A stretch of 37,034 nucleotides of DNA from DAOVQB01 sp023128935 (GCA_030628905.1 DAOVQB010000021.1:1-37034); one strand, 5' to 3'. Positions 1 through 8,347 are shown, numbered from the stretch's first letter. Notes: generated from the sequence alone by a model not told the origin. Numbers and translations: made by a program.

Positions 1-57
1 CGCCTGCAGAAGACGCTCTACCGATCGCTGGGCCTCAAGAAGTACCGGGCTATGTAG
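1..57 (+). CDS. C-terminal tail of an unidentified protein (partial)
   Basis: Frame 1 is open from the window edge and ends at a TAG at 55-57, giving the last 18 residues RLQKTLYRSLGLKKYRAM. The tail is basic and amphipathic and resembles the end of a small helical or DNA-binding domain, but it is too short to assign. No terminator-like hairpin follows. The next gene is on the opposite strand and converges with it, which fits a true gene end. The family is not recognised. Confidence 0.4.
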   Translation, partial: RLQKTLYRSLGLKKYRAM

Positions 58-100
58 GTCATAGGTTCCCGGAACTCCTAATTCACAGTGTCTGCGCGTG

Positions 101-391
101 TTATGGGATTTCCTGGATCGTAACTAGGAAACTCACGCTAGCTTCCTTCCTCGAGATATGCCCATCCGTACCGTTGACGCATCGGTATATCGGAACTGAT
201 TCCCCCAGCACCTTCGAATCGGTTCCATCTTGCCAGCCGAGTTCAGGCCACTCGATCGGCAACCCTTCATCCCTCCTGCCACTATTCTGTTCCCCTCGCA
301 GAATCGCCGCCTTGGCACTCCCACAGAACCCGCAGAACATCAACGTGCCCAACAGGACGACCAATACCCTAACTATTCTAAGTAATCCCAT
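101..391 (-). CDS. small exported protein downstream of a beta-propeller gene
   Basis: This is a 96-residue protein with a clear Sec signal peptide (basic start MGLLRIVR, long hydrophobic core, small-residue cleavage region ending GSAKA). The mature part is about 68 residues, rich in Gly, Asp and Glu, with one Cys (VPIYRCVNG). The ATG at 391 is chosen over an in-frame TTG at 400 because GAAAGGG lies 9 nt upstream of the ATG. It sits 134 nt downstream of the propeller gene on the same strand, so the two may be cotranscribed. In Bacteroidota, small exported NVEALA-type peptides sit next to six-bladed propeller genes. The arrangement is similar here, but the NVEALA motif itself is not visible. 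No function can be given. Confidence 0.6.
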   Translation of the reverse strand: MGLLRIVRVLVVLLGTLMFCGFCGSAKAAILRGEQNSGRRDEGLPIEWPELGWQDGTDSKVLGESVPIYRCVNGTDGHISRKEASVSFLVTIQEIP

Positions 392-525
392 GACATTCAA
401 CCCTTTCGCACAATGTGAAACAGCGACTGGCAGGACTCTCCCATGAACATTTCTTGCCTAGCTATTTACTGCCAGTGGAACCCGCCCTTCTAGTCGCAGC
501 TTCGGTCCCTCCTACTCATTCCGTA

Positions 526-1713
526 CTATTTCACAACACAGCAATGCAGGGATTCTCTCATCCCGCTTGCGCTCAGATAAAGCGTTCCCTGCAGCCCCCC
601 CATCGCGGCCAAATATGCACCGCTTCCGGCCAAAGAGATGAAGACCCTGTCCTCCAGATAAAAGATGAAGTCCTCTTCCGGTGAGATCTCTTTTCGCATT
701 ATTGCTTGTTCAACCCACCGACCCTCGCTGTCAAAAACATCTACGATATCAGCAATTCCCTTGGGCAAGTCCTTACATGATCTGCTACTTGTCACCCACA
801 ATTCTCCATTGGCACGTCCTGTTACTCCCAAGACGGTGCGTTCATAGTCAGAGACGATAATTTGCGGATTCCTGCGTCGGTAATATCTCTCTAAGCGATG
901 TTTCTCTTCTGAAAGCTTCTCGCCATCGCGTCGCACTGGTTCGAATTCCCGCTCAATCACCATTCTCTTGGTGCCATCAAGATTGTACGCGTCTATCCTA
1001 TATTCGGAGTAACTCTCCAAAACTAAGACACTTCCGCTCATAGTTGCACCCAGGAACCGAAATGCGTTCACGGCTTCTTGGTCATAAACAAATGGTGTCC
1101 CACGGACTCTTGTGGTAGTCTTTTCAGCTACCTTTGCTCTTAGGCAACCTTCCCTGCTAAAAACCCCGATTAGATCCGTCTTTGTCATGATCCGTTCATC
1201 GAAAGTCAGGGCCGCCACCAGAAGCACATACCCGTGTGGAATCCGGCAAACTGAGACGATCCGCGTCGTGTCGAATCCATCAAGCTTGGCGCGTAGCTCG
1301 CCGGCAGGACATCCCTCCGCAGTCAGAAACGTTAGCTTGCCGGCGTCGATATCGATAACCGATATAATTCCATCATCTCTTACGAACACTTTCGTTGGGC
1401 TTTCAAGTTCTCCAGGGCCCTCACCCTCTCGCCCAATGGCGCGCAGATAGCGTCCATCCCGGGAGACAACATGTACGGTCTTCAACTGTGAATCCAGGAC
1501 ATAAAAGTTCCCGGCTTCATCCTCCGCCACTCCATGTATTACCCCGAATACAAGCTCCCCGTCCTCTGACTCGCTCTCGAGGCGCCAGAGCTCACGCAGA
1601 TCGTAGACAGCTGGCGGCTCCATCGGCTCAGCAGGATTCATGACGTGTGGCACACCATCCTTGATCACGCGGTGCCCCTTCCATTCACCTGCAGAGATGG
1701 GTGAGATGCACAC
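526..1713 (-). CDS. six-bladed beta-propeller-like exported protein with damaged start
   Basis: The 395 residues carry repeated blade-like segments, for example GVAEDEAGNFYVLDSQLKTV, then VVSRDGRYLRAIGREGEGPG, then DLIGVFSREGCLRA, and near the C-terminus NGELWVTSSR. This is the NHL/six-bladed propeller pattern (BF4221-like) seen in exported proteins of the FCB group, likely a ligand or surface-binding scaffold. The only usable start in frame is a GTG at 1713 with no Shine-Dalgarno. Upstream of it the same frame stays open to a TGA at 1783-1785 and encodes a signal peptide (RFIIPVFILLSLVCISPISA) with no ATG, GTG or TTG in front. An ATG at 1780 lies one base out of frame. A single-base indel near 1777-1780 would restore an exported protein, so this may be a recent start-proximal frameshift or an assembly error. 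Confidence 0.7.
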   Translation of the reverse strand: MCISPISAGEWKGHRVIKDGVPHVMNPAEPMEPPAVYDLRELWRLESESEDGELVFGVIHGVAEDEAGNFYVLDSQLKTVHVVSRDGRYLRAIGREGEGPGELESPTKVFVRDDGIISVIDIDAGKLTFLTAEGCPAGELRAKLDGFDTTRIVSVCRIPHGYVLLVAALTFDERIMTKTDLIGVFSREGCLRAKVAEKTTTRVRGTPFVYDQEAVNAFRFLGATMSGSVLVLESYSEYRIDAYNLDGTKRMVIEREFEPVRRDGEKLSEEKHRLERYYRRRNPQIIVSDYERTVLGVTGRANGELWVTSSRSCKDLPKGIADIVDVFDSEGRWVEQAIMRKEISPEEDFIFYLEDRVFISLAGSGAYLAAMGGLQGTLYLSASGMRESLHCCVVK

Positions 1714-2475
1714 AAGACTGAGTAGAATAAAAACAGGAATGATGAAGCGGAAGTTGCTGCTCTGGAACCAGTGCCGACATGCTCAGCTATTCGTGCACAC
1801 AGCTCCTCACGCGTCGGTCTGGAGACCTGTAATGCTCCGATCCTCACGCACTGATCGGCCGACCTGGAACGCTCCGCACCTCGGGACGATCTTGGCTCGA
1901 TCTGATCGCATTCGCCTTACACGTGCATGTCACTCGAAGCGCTTCCACAAGTGGCAGATTACTTCGTTGACCATGCCGCGTCAATCCGTATCGGCAGGTA
2001 ACGCCTTGCATTAGGCGCCTCCGCGCACTCCGCATTGCGACAAGACAGCATTCTCACCCGCAATCGCGAGTCAATTCATATCCTCTTGGCTCTTTTGAAG
2101 CCGAAAGCGGGTGGCGGGAGTTGCTCCGTGCTAGTCTCTCGTAGACAAGATAGTGGATGGCGGGAGTTGCTTCCCGCTTGGCTTTCATGAAGCAGAAGGC
2201 AAAGACGGCTGACTTGTGCTATCCTTACCGAGTGGGTTGTGGTGCGAGGATCAGATCTCTCACGAGCAAGAGTCCGGTGGGGTTCCAACGTGGCCATCCT
2301 TCGGGGCACAAGACGACAAGTGCGCATGCTTGATGGAGTTATGTGCCTTGGCTCCAGTCCCCACACCGAAACCGGTTCTGTCAATGGAAGACACAGTTCC
2401 TTGTCCGATAGTCGCCGCACGGGGGCCGGGAGCGAGGAAGTAACCAGGGCGATTTGCGCTTCAGGAGAACAGATC
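1714..2475. other. gene-free stretch between divergent genes
   Basis: The 70 bases next to 1713 still encode the signal-peptide part of the propeller gene without a start. The rest shows no ORF with coding character on either strand. It contains the short repeat pair at 2111-2177 and, at its right end, the Shine-Dalgarno AGGAG (2463-2467) of the C25 gene. It probably carries the promoters of both flanking genes, but no convincing -35/-10 pair was found. Confidence 0.5.
2111..2177 (+). repeat. direct repeat of TGGCGGGAGTTGCT with a hairpin
   Basis: The 14-mer TGGCGGGAGTTGCT occurs twice about 46 bp apart (starting near 2112 and 2158). The second copy forms a hairpin, GCGGGA at 2160-2165 pairing with TCCCGC at 2172-2177 around a 6-nt loop. 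The core TGGCGGGA recurs at about 14752 in another intergenic palindrome. This could be a degenerate short interspersed repeat. No T-tract follows, so it is not an obvious terminator. Confidence 0.4.
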
Positions 2476-5400
2476 ATGAAAACTGCCACGCACGCAATGC
2501 TCCTCTTCCCGTTCGCCTTCCTGGCAGCGGTGATTTTCTGCAGCGGATCAGTGTCCGCGGAGACCATTCGCGTCGAGGGCGGCACCGGGCAGCCTGGACT
2601 CCATCTGCTTACGCAGGGGGCGGCTGGTGTTGAGCTTCACTACGAGATCGGTTCATTCGCAATGGAACAAATCGAGATCAATGGTGACATGCTCCACGCC
2701 ATCTCACTGCCGGGCGTCTTCCTCCCTAACGATGCCGGCGCCCCGGACCTTCCCGGCATCGGGCGCTTTCTCGCGCTGCCTCAAGGCGCAACCGCCACTT
2801 TGGAGATCCTCAATGCCCGCACACAGGTTTACAATGATATCGAAGTCGCGCCCGCACCCGTTATCCCAAGGGAGAATGACGATTCCCCACTCACCTACCA
2901 GCGGAACCCCATCATCTATGAGGCCGACACCTTCTACCCCGAAAACCCCGTTCGCTTGTCGGAGCAGGGCCAGATACGCGGCGTGGATGTCGTTACAATC
3001 GGGATCACGCCATTCCAGTACAACCCAGTCAGCAAAGTCCTAACCGTCTATACGGAGCTTGACATCCGCATTAGTTTCAACGGCGGTACGGAGCAGTTCG
3101 GCGACGATCGCTTCCGCACTCGATACTGGGAACCTATTCTTCGTAATCATCTCCTTAACTATGCCTCTCTGACGCCCCTCAGCTTCAATGCACCCGGCGG
3201 TTCCCGTGACGGCTATGAGTACGTCATCATCTGCCCTGACAATTCCGACTTCATCCCGTGGGCCGACACACTCAAGACCTGGCGCAAGCTACAGGGAATC
3301 ACCACTGAGGTCTTCACAACTACCGAAACCGGCAATAGCCCTTCCGATATCGAGAACTTCCTGAATGATTGCTATAACAACTGGCAGACCGATGCCTTCC
3401 TGATCCTCGGCGATTATCCCTTCAGCGGCGACGGGAACCGGGACATCGGTGTCGTCGCTCCTCTTTGGAATCTCTACTGCGCTTCCGACAACATTTACGC
3501 CGACGTAGACTTCGATGATCTGCCAGATATGGCCCACGGCCGCATCACAGCCCGAGATGCCGCCGACCTCGAGATCATGATCCCAAAACTGCTCTCCTAC
3601 GAGAGGGAGCCGTACACCGACCCCGGCTTCTATCAGCACCCCATCTTTGCAGGCGGATGGCAGACAGAGCGCTGGTTCATCCTCTGCGCCGAGGCCGTTC
3701 TGGGACACCAGGTCAATGTCTTGGGCAAGGATCCGGTCCGCGAATACGCCATCTACTCCGGTACGCCTGGTATGTTGTGGTCCACGAACCCCAACACCAA
3801 CCTTGTCGTGGACTATTTCGGCCCCAGCGGATTGGGCTACATCCCGGACACGCCTGCATACCTGAATGACTGGGGCGGCAATTCCGCCCGCCTCAATGCC
3901 GACATCAACGCCGGGGCCTACCTACTCCTGCACCGCGATCACGGCAATCACACCGGCTGGGGAGAACCCCACTACAACATCAGCCACCTCTCGGGCTTGA
4001 ACAACGACATGTATCCCTTTGTCTTTAGTATCAACTGTCTGACTGGGATGTACAATTGGGAAAACATGTGTTTTACTGAAGCCTTCCACCGGATGAACCA
4101 TGGCGCGCTCGGGCTCATCGCAGCCTCACATATGTCCTACTCCTTCGTGAACGATACGTTCGTCTGGGGCATGTTTGATGGATTGTGGCCTGGTTTCATG
4201 CCCGACTACCCTTTGGATTCTGACAACCTGGGCCTCCCCAATCTCCGGCCTGCTTTTGGAATGGTATCCGGGAAGTACTTCCTGCAGTCCAGCAGTTGGC
4301 CTTATAACCCTGGCAACAAAGTTGAGACCTATCACCTCTTCCACCACCATGGCGACGTGTTCACGACGATGTACTCCGAGATTCCCCAGGACCTCACCGT
4401 CATCCATTATGGTGTCTGGTTCACAAATACTGACTATTTCCCAATCCAAGCCGACGAGGGATCCATAATCGCACTCACTGTGGATGGAGAGATTATCGGC
4501 GTGGCCGATGCTACGGGAGCGCAGCAGAACGTTCCAATCATCCCTCAGACCAGCCCCGGGATACTCCGGATCACTGTCACGAAGGCCAACTACTTCCGTT
4601 ACGATGTCACCGTGCCCATTGTCTCAACGCTCTATGTCGTCAAGCCTGACGGCACTGGCGACTTCCCCACGATCCAGGACGCCATCGATGCCGCTAGCAC
4701 TTGGACCCTCATCCAGCTGACGGACGGCACCTACACGGGCGAGGGCAACCGGGATCTCGACTTTCTTGGGAAGAGCATAATGGTCAGATCCCAGAGCGGG
4801 AATCCGGAAGCCTGCGTGATCGACTGCGAGGGTGATGCCATGCATCCGCATCGGGGATTCCTCTTCCACACTGGCGAGGATGCCCAATCGCTGCTGGAGG
4901 CTGTCACGGTTACGCATGGGTACGCGCCCGATGCCGGGGGCGGGATTTCCTGTGTCGGAGCCTCCCCCACAATTACTGGATGCATCATAGCGGACAACTG
5001 GGCTCAAGAGGGTGCCGGGATCTACTGTGGTGATGGCTCACCGACGATCACCTACTGCACGCTCACCGGGAACTCCGGAGATCAGGGCGGCGGCCTACTC
5101 GCTGCGACACCAGCTTCATCCCCCAGCATTGAGCATTGCACCTTCAGCGGCAATGTGGTTTCCAGTTGGGGCGGTGCCCTGGCATTCACTAGCGGGGCCT
5201 CAGGCACTGCTGCGTACAACATCATCCGGAGCAATCAGGCCACTCTCGGCGGGGGGGGGATCATCGTTGCCGACGCAGGGACCGAACCGCATATCGAGCA
5301 CAATACAATCCTAGAAAATTTCGCGCCGGCCGCAGGCGGCTTGAATGGCGGTGGTGGCATCTGCTTCCACTCGGGTTGTGCGCCGGCCGTCAGCAACAAT

Positions 5401-7245
5401 ATCATCGTACTCAATGCCGGTGGCGGCGCTATGCATTGCAGCGATGCTTCACCGACAGTGGGCTGCAACAATCTCTGGAACAATGTGGGCGGAGATGCGC
5501 TCTGTGGAATCGACGCTGGCGACAATATCTCCACTGACCCGCTGTTCTGTGGCGAGCAAAATCCGGAGGATCCCTACGCACTAGATTTCAACTCCCCTTG
5601 CGCCGTGCAGAACAGCCCCGCGTGCGGCCAGATTGGCGCCCGTCCTGTGGGATGCGGAGTGCCGGAATATGCATGTTGTGTTGGAGATGTATGCCAGGTG
5701 CAGACCCAGGAGGACTGCGCCTCCGCAGGCGGCCAGTGGCAGGTCGGTTTCCTCAGCTGTGACCCCAACCCATGCCTGGACTACGCCTGCTGTATAGGGG
5801 AGGAGTGTCAGCTCCTCAGCCGGTCGGAGTGCAATACCGCTGGCGGGGATTGGCAGTTGGGTATTGATAGCTGCGATCCAAACCCATGTCTCTATGAGTT
5901 TGCCTGCTGCTTTGACGAAGTGTGCCAAGTCCTGACGCACGAAGATTGCACCGTGGTGGGCGGGGACTGGCTTGATGGCATTGAGACCTGCGATCCGGAC
6001 CCCTGCCCACTGCGGGAGTATGCCTGCTGCGTCGGTGCCGAGTGCCAGGTTCTGACCGAGGAGAACTGTGTAGCCGGTGGTGGATGGTGGCAGCTTGGCA
6101 CTTCAAGCTGCGATCCAAACCCGTGCGTGACCTGGTATGCATGTTGTCTTGGTGACGTATGCCAGATGCTGCCTTTGGACGGTTGCGCGAACCTGGGCGG
6201 CGAATGGCAATGGGGTATTCCCAGCTGCGATCCGAACCTCTGCGAGCTTCCGGATTCCAGCAGCCTGGCCATGGGCGTGTTTATCGCTCACGCGCCGCCG
6301 GGGCTGCAGTGGACTTCGGGCGAGGATTGGTGCCAGCGCTATCTCGATGAGTTCCCCATCGCGAGTAGCTCCGAGCAGGTCAACCAGGTTGAGATCGGGA
6401 CTGAGCACGTCTGGTATGTCCTTGCCGGTTGGGAGGAAGACAAGGAATTCTGCGCCGCACAGTTCGGTTTCGGCGATTACAGTCCAGATGCCTATATGAT
6501 TTACGATTCTGGCCCGTGCTACCCCGAAACAGGTGGCCTTGAACTCCCGACAGGTGGCTGGCCGGGTCCGAACGAAGGGACAGCACTCACGGTGACCAAT
6601 ATGCCGTGGTCAGGCAACTACGTGCCCATCTACTGGTTCGGTGGCTACGCTTACAGCGAGGATCAGATCCAGCTCGGCATCAATGAGGCCCAGGGGTTTG
6701 GTGGTTTCAGCAACTGCCTGGAACCCCGCTGGTCCTTTGACGCGACCTGCTTCGGCGCACTGGGGATCGCCATCGATGGCGCGGCCTGTCATCCGGGGCT
6801 ACCCTCTGTATGCGCCTGCTGCATCGGTGAGATCTGCCAGATGCTGACCCTTGAGGACTGCACGCTTGTTGGTGGCGAGTGGCAGGCAGGTCTCGAGAGC
6901 TGTGACCCGAACCCCTGTGTGTCGCGGATCGATCCCGATGCGCGCGGCCAGGTGCCGGCCAACTTGTTCCTTTCACCCTGCCACCCGAATCCTTTCCACA
7001 ACCCCACGCGGATCAGTTACGGAATCCCGGCGAGCGCGACCAACGCGCCCGCCTCGCTACGGATCTATGACCCAGCGGGACGCCTTGTGCGCACCCTTCT
7101 CGATGGTCCGCAACCACAGGGCACCTATACGGTCATTTGGGATGGAACGGATGACCGCAGGCAGGCGGTGGCAGGAGGAATCTACTTCTACCAGCTGCGC
7201 ATCAGTGACGAGATTATCTCGCGACGGGTTGTTCTGGTCCGATAA
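2476..7245 (+). CDS. gingipain-like C25 cysteine peptidase mosaic with beta-helix, Cys-rich repeats and FlgD-like C-terminal domain
   Basis: This is a secreted protein of 1589 residues. The ATG at 2476 is chosen because AGGAG lies 8 nt upstream and a signal peptide (MKTATHAMLLFPFAFLAAVI…SVSA) follows; upstream in-frame codons lack this. Domain order: gingipain-type propeptide (about 30-235); C25 peptidase core (about 247-640) with the catalytic dyad visible as His489 (HRDHGNH) and Cys521 (SINCLTGMYN), 32 residues apart as in gingipains; parallel beta-helix/pectin-lyase-like region (about 719-1060, starting LYVVKPDGTGDFPTIQDAI); five tandem ACC-type Cys repeats (1065-1256); a 'VFIAH…GNYVPIYWFGGYAY' module (about 1266-1440); a sixth Cys repeat (1447-1481); and an FlgD-like C-terminal domain (about 1494-1589, ending VVLVR). 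The likely role is an extracellular or surface-attached endopeptidase; Arg or Lys specificity cannot be read from sequence. The beta-helix and later modules are paralogous to the gene at 20674. An 8-G run lies at 5251-5258. Confidence 0.92.
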   Translation: MKTATHAMLLFPFAFLAAVIFCSGSVSAETIRVEGGTGQPGLHLLTQGAAGVELHYEIGSFAMEQIEINGDMLHAISLPGVFLPNDAGAPDLPGIGRFLALPQGATATLEILNARTQVYNDIEVAPAPVIPRENDDSPLTYQRNPIIYEADTFYPENPVRLSEQGQIRGVDVVTIGITPFQYNPVSKVLTVYTELDIRISFNGGTEQFGDDRFRTRYWEPILRNHLLNYASLTPLSFNAPGGSRDGYEYVIICPDNSDFIPWADTLKTWRKLQGITTEVFTTTETGNSPSDIENFLNDCYNNWQTDAFLILGDYPFSGDGNRDIGVVAPLWNLYCASDNIYADVDFDDLPDMAHGRITARDAADLEIMIPKLLSYEREPYTDPGFYQHPIFAGGWQTERWFILCAEAVLGHQVNVLGKDPVREYAIYSGTPGMLWSTNPNTNLVVDYFGPSGLGYIPDTPAYLNDWGGNSARLNADINAGAYLLLHRDHGNHTGWGEPHYNISHLSGLNNDMYPFVFSINCLTGMYNWENMCFTEAFHRMNHGALGLIAASHMSYSFVNDTFVWGMFDGLWPGFMPDYPLDSDNLGLPNLRPAFGMVSGKYFLQSSSWPYNPGNKVETYHLFHHHGDVFTTMYSEIPQDLTVIHYGVWFTNTDYFPIQADEGSIIALTVDGEIIGVADATGAQQNVPIIPQTSPGILRITVTKANYFRYDVTVPIVSTLYVVKPDGTGDFPTIQDAIDAASTWTLIQLTDGTYTGEGNRDLDFLGKSIMVRSQSGNPEACVIDCEGDAMHPHRGFLFHTGEDAQSLLEAVTVTHGYAPDAGGGISCVGASPTITGCIIADNWAQEGAGIYCGDGSPTITYCTLTGNSGDQGGGLLAATPASSPSIEHCTFSGNVVSSWGGALAFTSGASGTAAYNIIRSNQATLGGGGIIVADAGTEPHIEHNTILENFAPAAGGLNGGGGICFHSGCAPAVSNNIIVLNAGGGAMHCSDASPTVGCNNLWNNVGGDALCGIDAGDNISTDPLFCGEQNPEDPYALDFNSPCAVQNSPACGQIGARPVGCGVPEYACCVGDVCQVQTQEDCASAGGQWQVGFLSCDPNPCLDYACCIGEECQLLSRSECNTAGGDWQLGIDSCDPNPCLYEFACCFDEVCQVLTHEDCTVVGGDWLDGIETCDPDPCPLREYACCVGAECQVLTEENCVAGGGWWQLGTSSCDPNPCVTWYACCLGDVCQMLPLDGCANLGGEWQWGIPSCDPNLCELPDSSSLAMGVFIAHAPPGLQWTSGEDWCQRYLDEFPIASSSEQVNQVEIGTEHVWYVLAGWEEDKEFCAAQFGFGDYSPDAYMIYDSGPCYPETGGLELPTGGWPGPNEGTALTVTNMPWSGNYVPIYWFGGYAYSEDQIQLGINEAQGFGGFSNCLEPRWSFDATCFGALGIAIDGAACHPGLPSVCACCIGEICQMLTLEDCTLVGGEWQAGLESCDPNPCVSRIDPDARGQVPANLFLSPCHPNPFHNPTRISYGIPASATNAPASLRIYDPAGRLVRTLLDGPQPQGTYTVIWDGTDDRRQAVAGGIYFYQLRISDEIISRRVVLVR
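5668..6243 (+). repeat. five tandem ACC-type cysteine-rich repeats within the C25 gene
   Basis: There are five units of about 38 codons, each following [YF]ACCxxxxCQxLxxxxCxxxGGxWxxGxxxCDPNPC, with six or seven Cys per unit. A sixth unit lies at 6814-6918, after an intervening module. The same unit occurs twice in the protein at 20674 and once in the BNR protein at 14862. Similar GACC repeats are known in Planctomycetes and FCB-group extracellular proteins. They probably form small disulfide-stabilised domains. Confidence 0.85.
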
Positions 7246-7285
7246 GGAGATATGCCCTAAGAGTCGCTGATGCAGGATGTACATG

Positions 7286-7551
7286 TCAGGCAGCGTTGTC
7301 CTTTAGCTTAACGAGTTGTGAGGAAATCGCCAGGCCCAGTCCGGTCCCGCCATGCACGCGCGTTGCTGAACCATCTGCTTAAAGTGGGCCCCTGCCTCGG
7401 CGCTCGCGACGTCATAGATCACGCCCCTAGCCCTGTGGATCTCAAGAACCAGCAGGCCGACTACGACCAGGCTCCATGTGGCAGCCAGCAGCCCCGCAAA
7501 CAGTTTGAGATCCAAGCGCCAGGGTCTCTTCCATGTGATCTCACTCATCAT
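7286..7551 (-). pseudogene. collapsed sensor histidine kinase: N-terminal membrane segment joined to G2-box tail
   Basis: Reading from ATG 7551, the first ~58 residues are a cytoplasmic start, one transmembrane helix (LLAATWSLVVVGLLVLEIH) and the beginning of a periplasmic region (ASAEAGAHFK) resembling the start of DUF3365-type sensor kinases. The reading frame then runs on to a stop as an unrelated 24-residue tail. In another frame, 7378 to 7286 reads ADGSATRVHGGTGLGLAIS followed by SQLVKLKDNAA and a TGA, the F/G2 box of a histidine-kinase ATPase domain. The gene therefore appears to have lost its HAMP/PAS, DHp and most of its ATPase domain through one internal deletion near 7379-7390, with a frame change. 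A short single-span membrane peptide could still be made. It lies 14 nt downstream of the lipoprotein gene on the same strand. Confidence 0.75.
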
Positions 7552-7565
7552 CCATCCATTCAGTG

Positions 7566-8204
7566 CTAGAAGGACCCACTCATCCGCTTGATTATAAGGA
7601 TCCCGATCGCGGCTAGGAGAAGCCCCCCGGCAGCAAGCGCATAATCGACCTTTGTCTTACCCGTCTCGAAGCTGCACACCATATCACAGAGGACTGCTTC
7701 GCTGAGGTACTCGGGGCTCTCGGCGAAGAACTCCACCGCGTAGCTCACGTTGTCGTATGAAACCACGGCCTTGTACTCCAGGCTCGACAGTTTCCCTTTG
7801 TAGTATTGCGTTTCAAGCCAGCCCCAAGCCGGACGATCGTCAATCGTCAGTGCTTCCAGAGAGCCGTATTGCAGGTACTTGTACCTTGATTCCTGCGCAT
7901 CTCTGGCCACCTGGACGTCTGCCTGCGTGCTGGGCTCTGCGTAGCAGGTAATATAGATTGAGTTGTGTATCTCCCCAGTAGTGCCCCACGCTGATTGACT
8001 GAGCATCTCTCGGTCCGGAAACACATTGCGTGCCTTGGTCGCATTGGCATCGTACATGAAGCCGAATGGAGGGTCTGGAATCTGAGGCCCTTCCATACGA
8101 GGCTTGGAACAACCGCCAAGCCAGAGCGCCAGCAACAGGACCGGCACACACAGCCCCAGTGATTGCCGACTGTGAGAGCCCCTATGTCTCAAGGCAATTC
8201 CCAT
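7566..8204 (-). CDS. predicted lipoprotein with an additional C-terminal transmembrane helix
   Basis: This is a 212-residue protein. A hydrophobic N-terminus ends in a lipobox LGGC with Cys32, so signal peptidase II processing is expected. The middle (about 45-180) is a soluble domain with Tyr- and Trp-containing strands and no recognised family. Residues about 188-207 (ALAAGGLLLAAIGILIIK) form a second membrane helix followed by a short basic end. Start at 8204: GGAGAG lies 6 nt upstream. A lipid anchor plus a C-terminal helix suggests a protein held at both ends of its periplasmic domain in the inner membrane. It is divergent from the gene at 8348. Function unknown. Confidence 0.75.
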   Translation of the reverse strand: MGIALRHRGSHSRQSLGLCVPVLLLALWLGGCSKPRMEGPQIPDPPFGFMYDANATKARNVFPDREMLSQSAWGTTGEIHNSIYITCYAEPSTQADVQVARDAQESRYKYLQYGSLEALTIDDRPAWGWLETQYYKGKLSSLEYKAVVSYDNVSYAVEFFAESPEYLSEAVLCDMVCSFETGKTKVDYALAAGGLLLAAIGILIIKRMSGSF

Positions 8205-8274
8205 GAATCGCTCTCCAGATGGTTCCAGGCAACCCCCAAACTCTGACCTAACAGCTGGGTCGAGCAGCTAGAGT

Positions 8275-8292
8275 GCCGATATGTTTATCGGC
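8275..8292 (+). promoter_or_regulatory. perfect 7-bp inverted repeat in a divergent intergenic region
   Basis: GCCGATA (8275-8281) and TATCGGC (8286-8292) form a perfect dyad around TGTT, midway between the divergent genes at 8204 and 8348. A second, weaker dyad AGCTG/CAGCT lies just to the left (about 8253-8269). The position suits an operator controlling one or both genes, or a 5'-UTR hairpin of the rightward gene. Neither use can be demonstrated from sequence. Confidence 0.35.
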
Positions 8293-8347
8293 GCAAGCAA
8301 GGGCCTTTTTGAGTCCGACTTTGGTAGCCGGCTTTGGAGGATCGAGC

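Noticed and set aside
2239..2475. 79-codon N-terminal extension of the C25 gene
   Set aside because: No ribosome-binding site and no coding character; the ATG at 2476 has AGGAG at 8 nt and starts a signal peptide.
5668..6243. Cys-rich tandem region considered as a CRISPR-like or DNA-level repeat array
   Set aside because: The periodicity is at protein level with diverged codons; there is no spacer/repeat structure.
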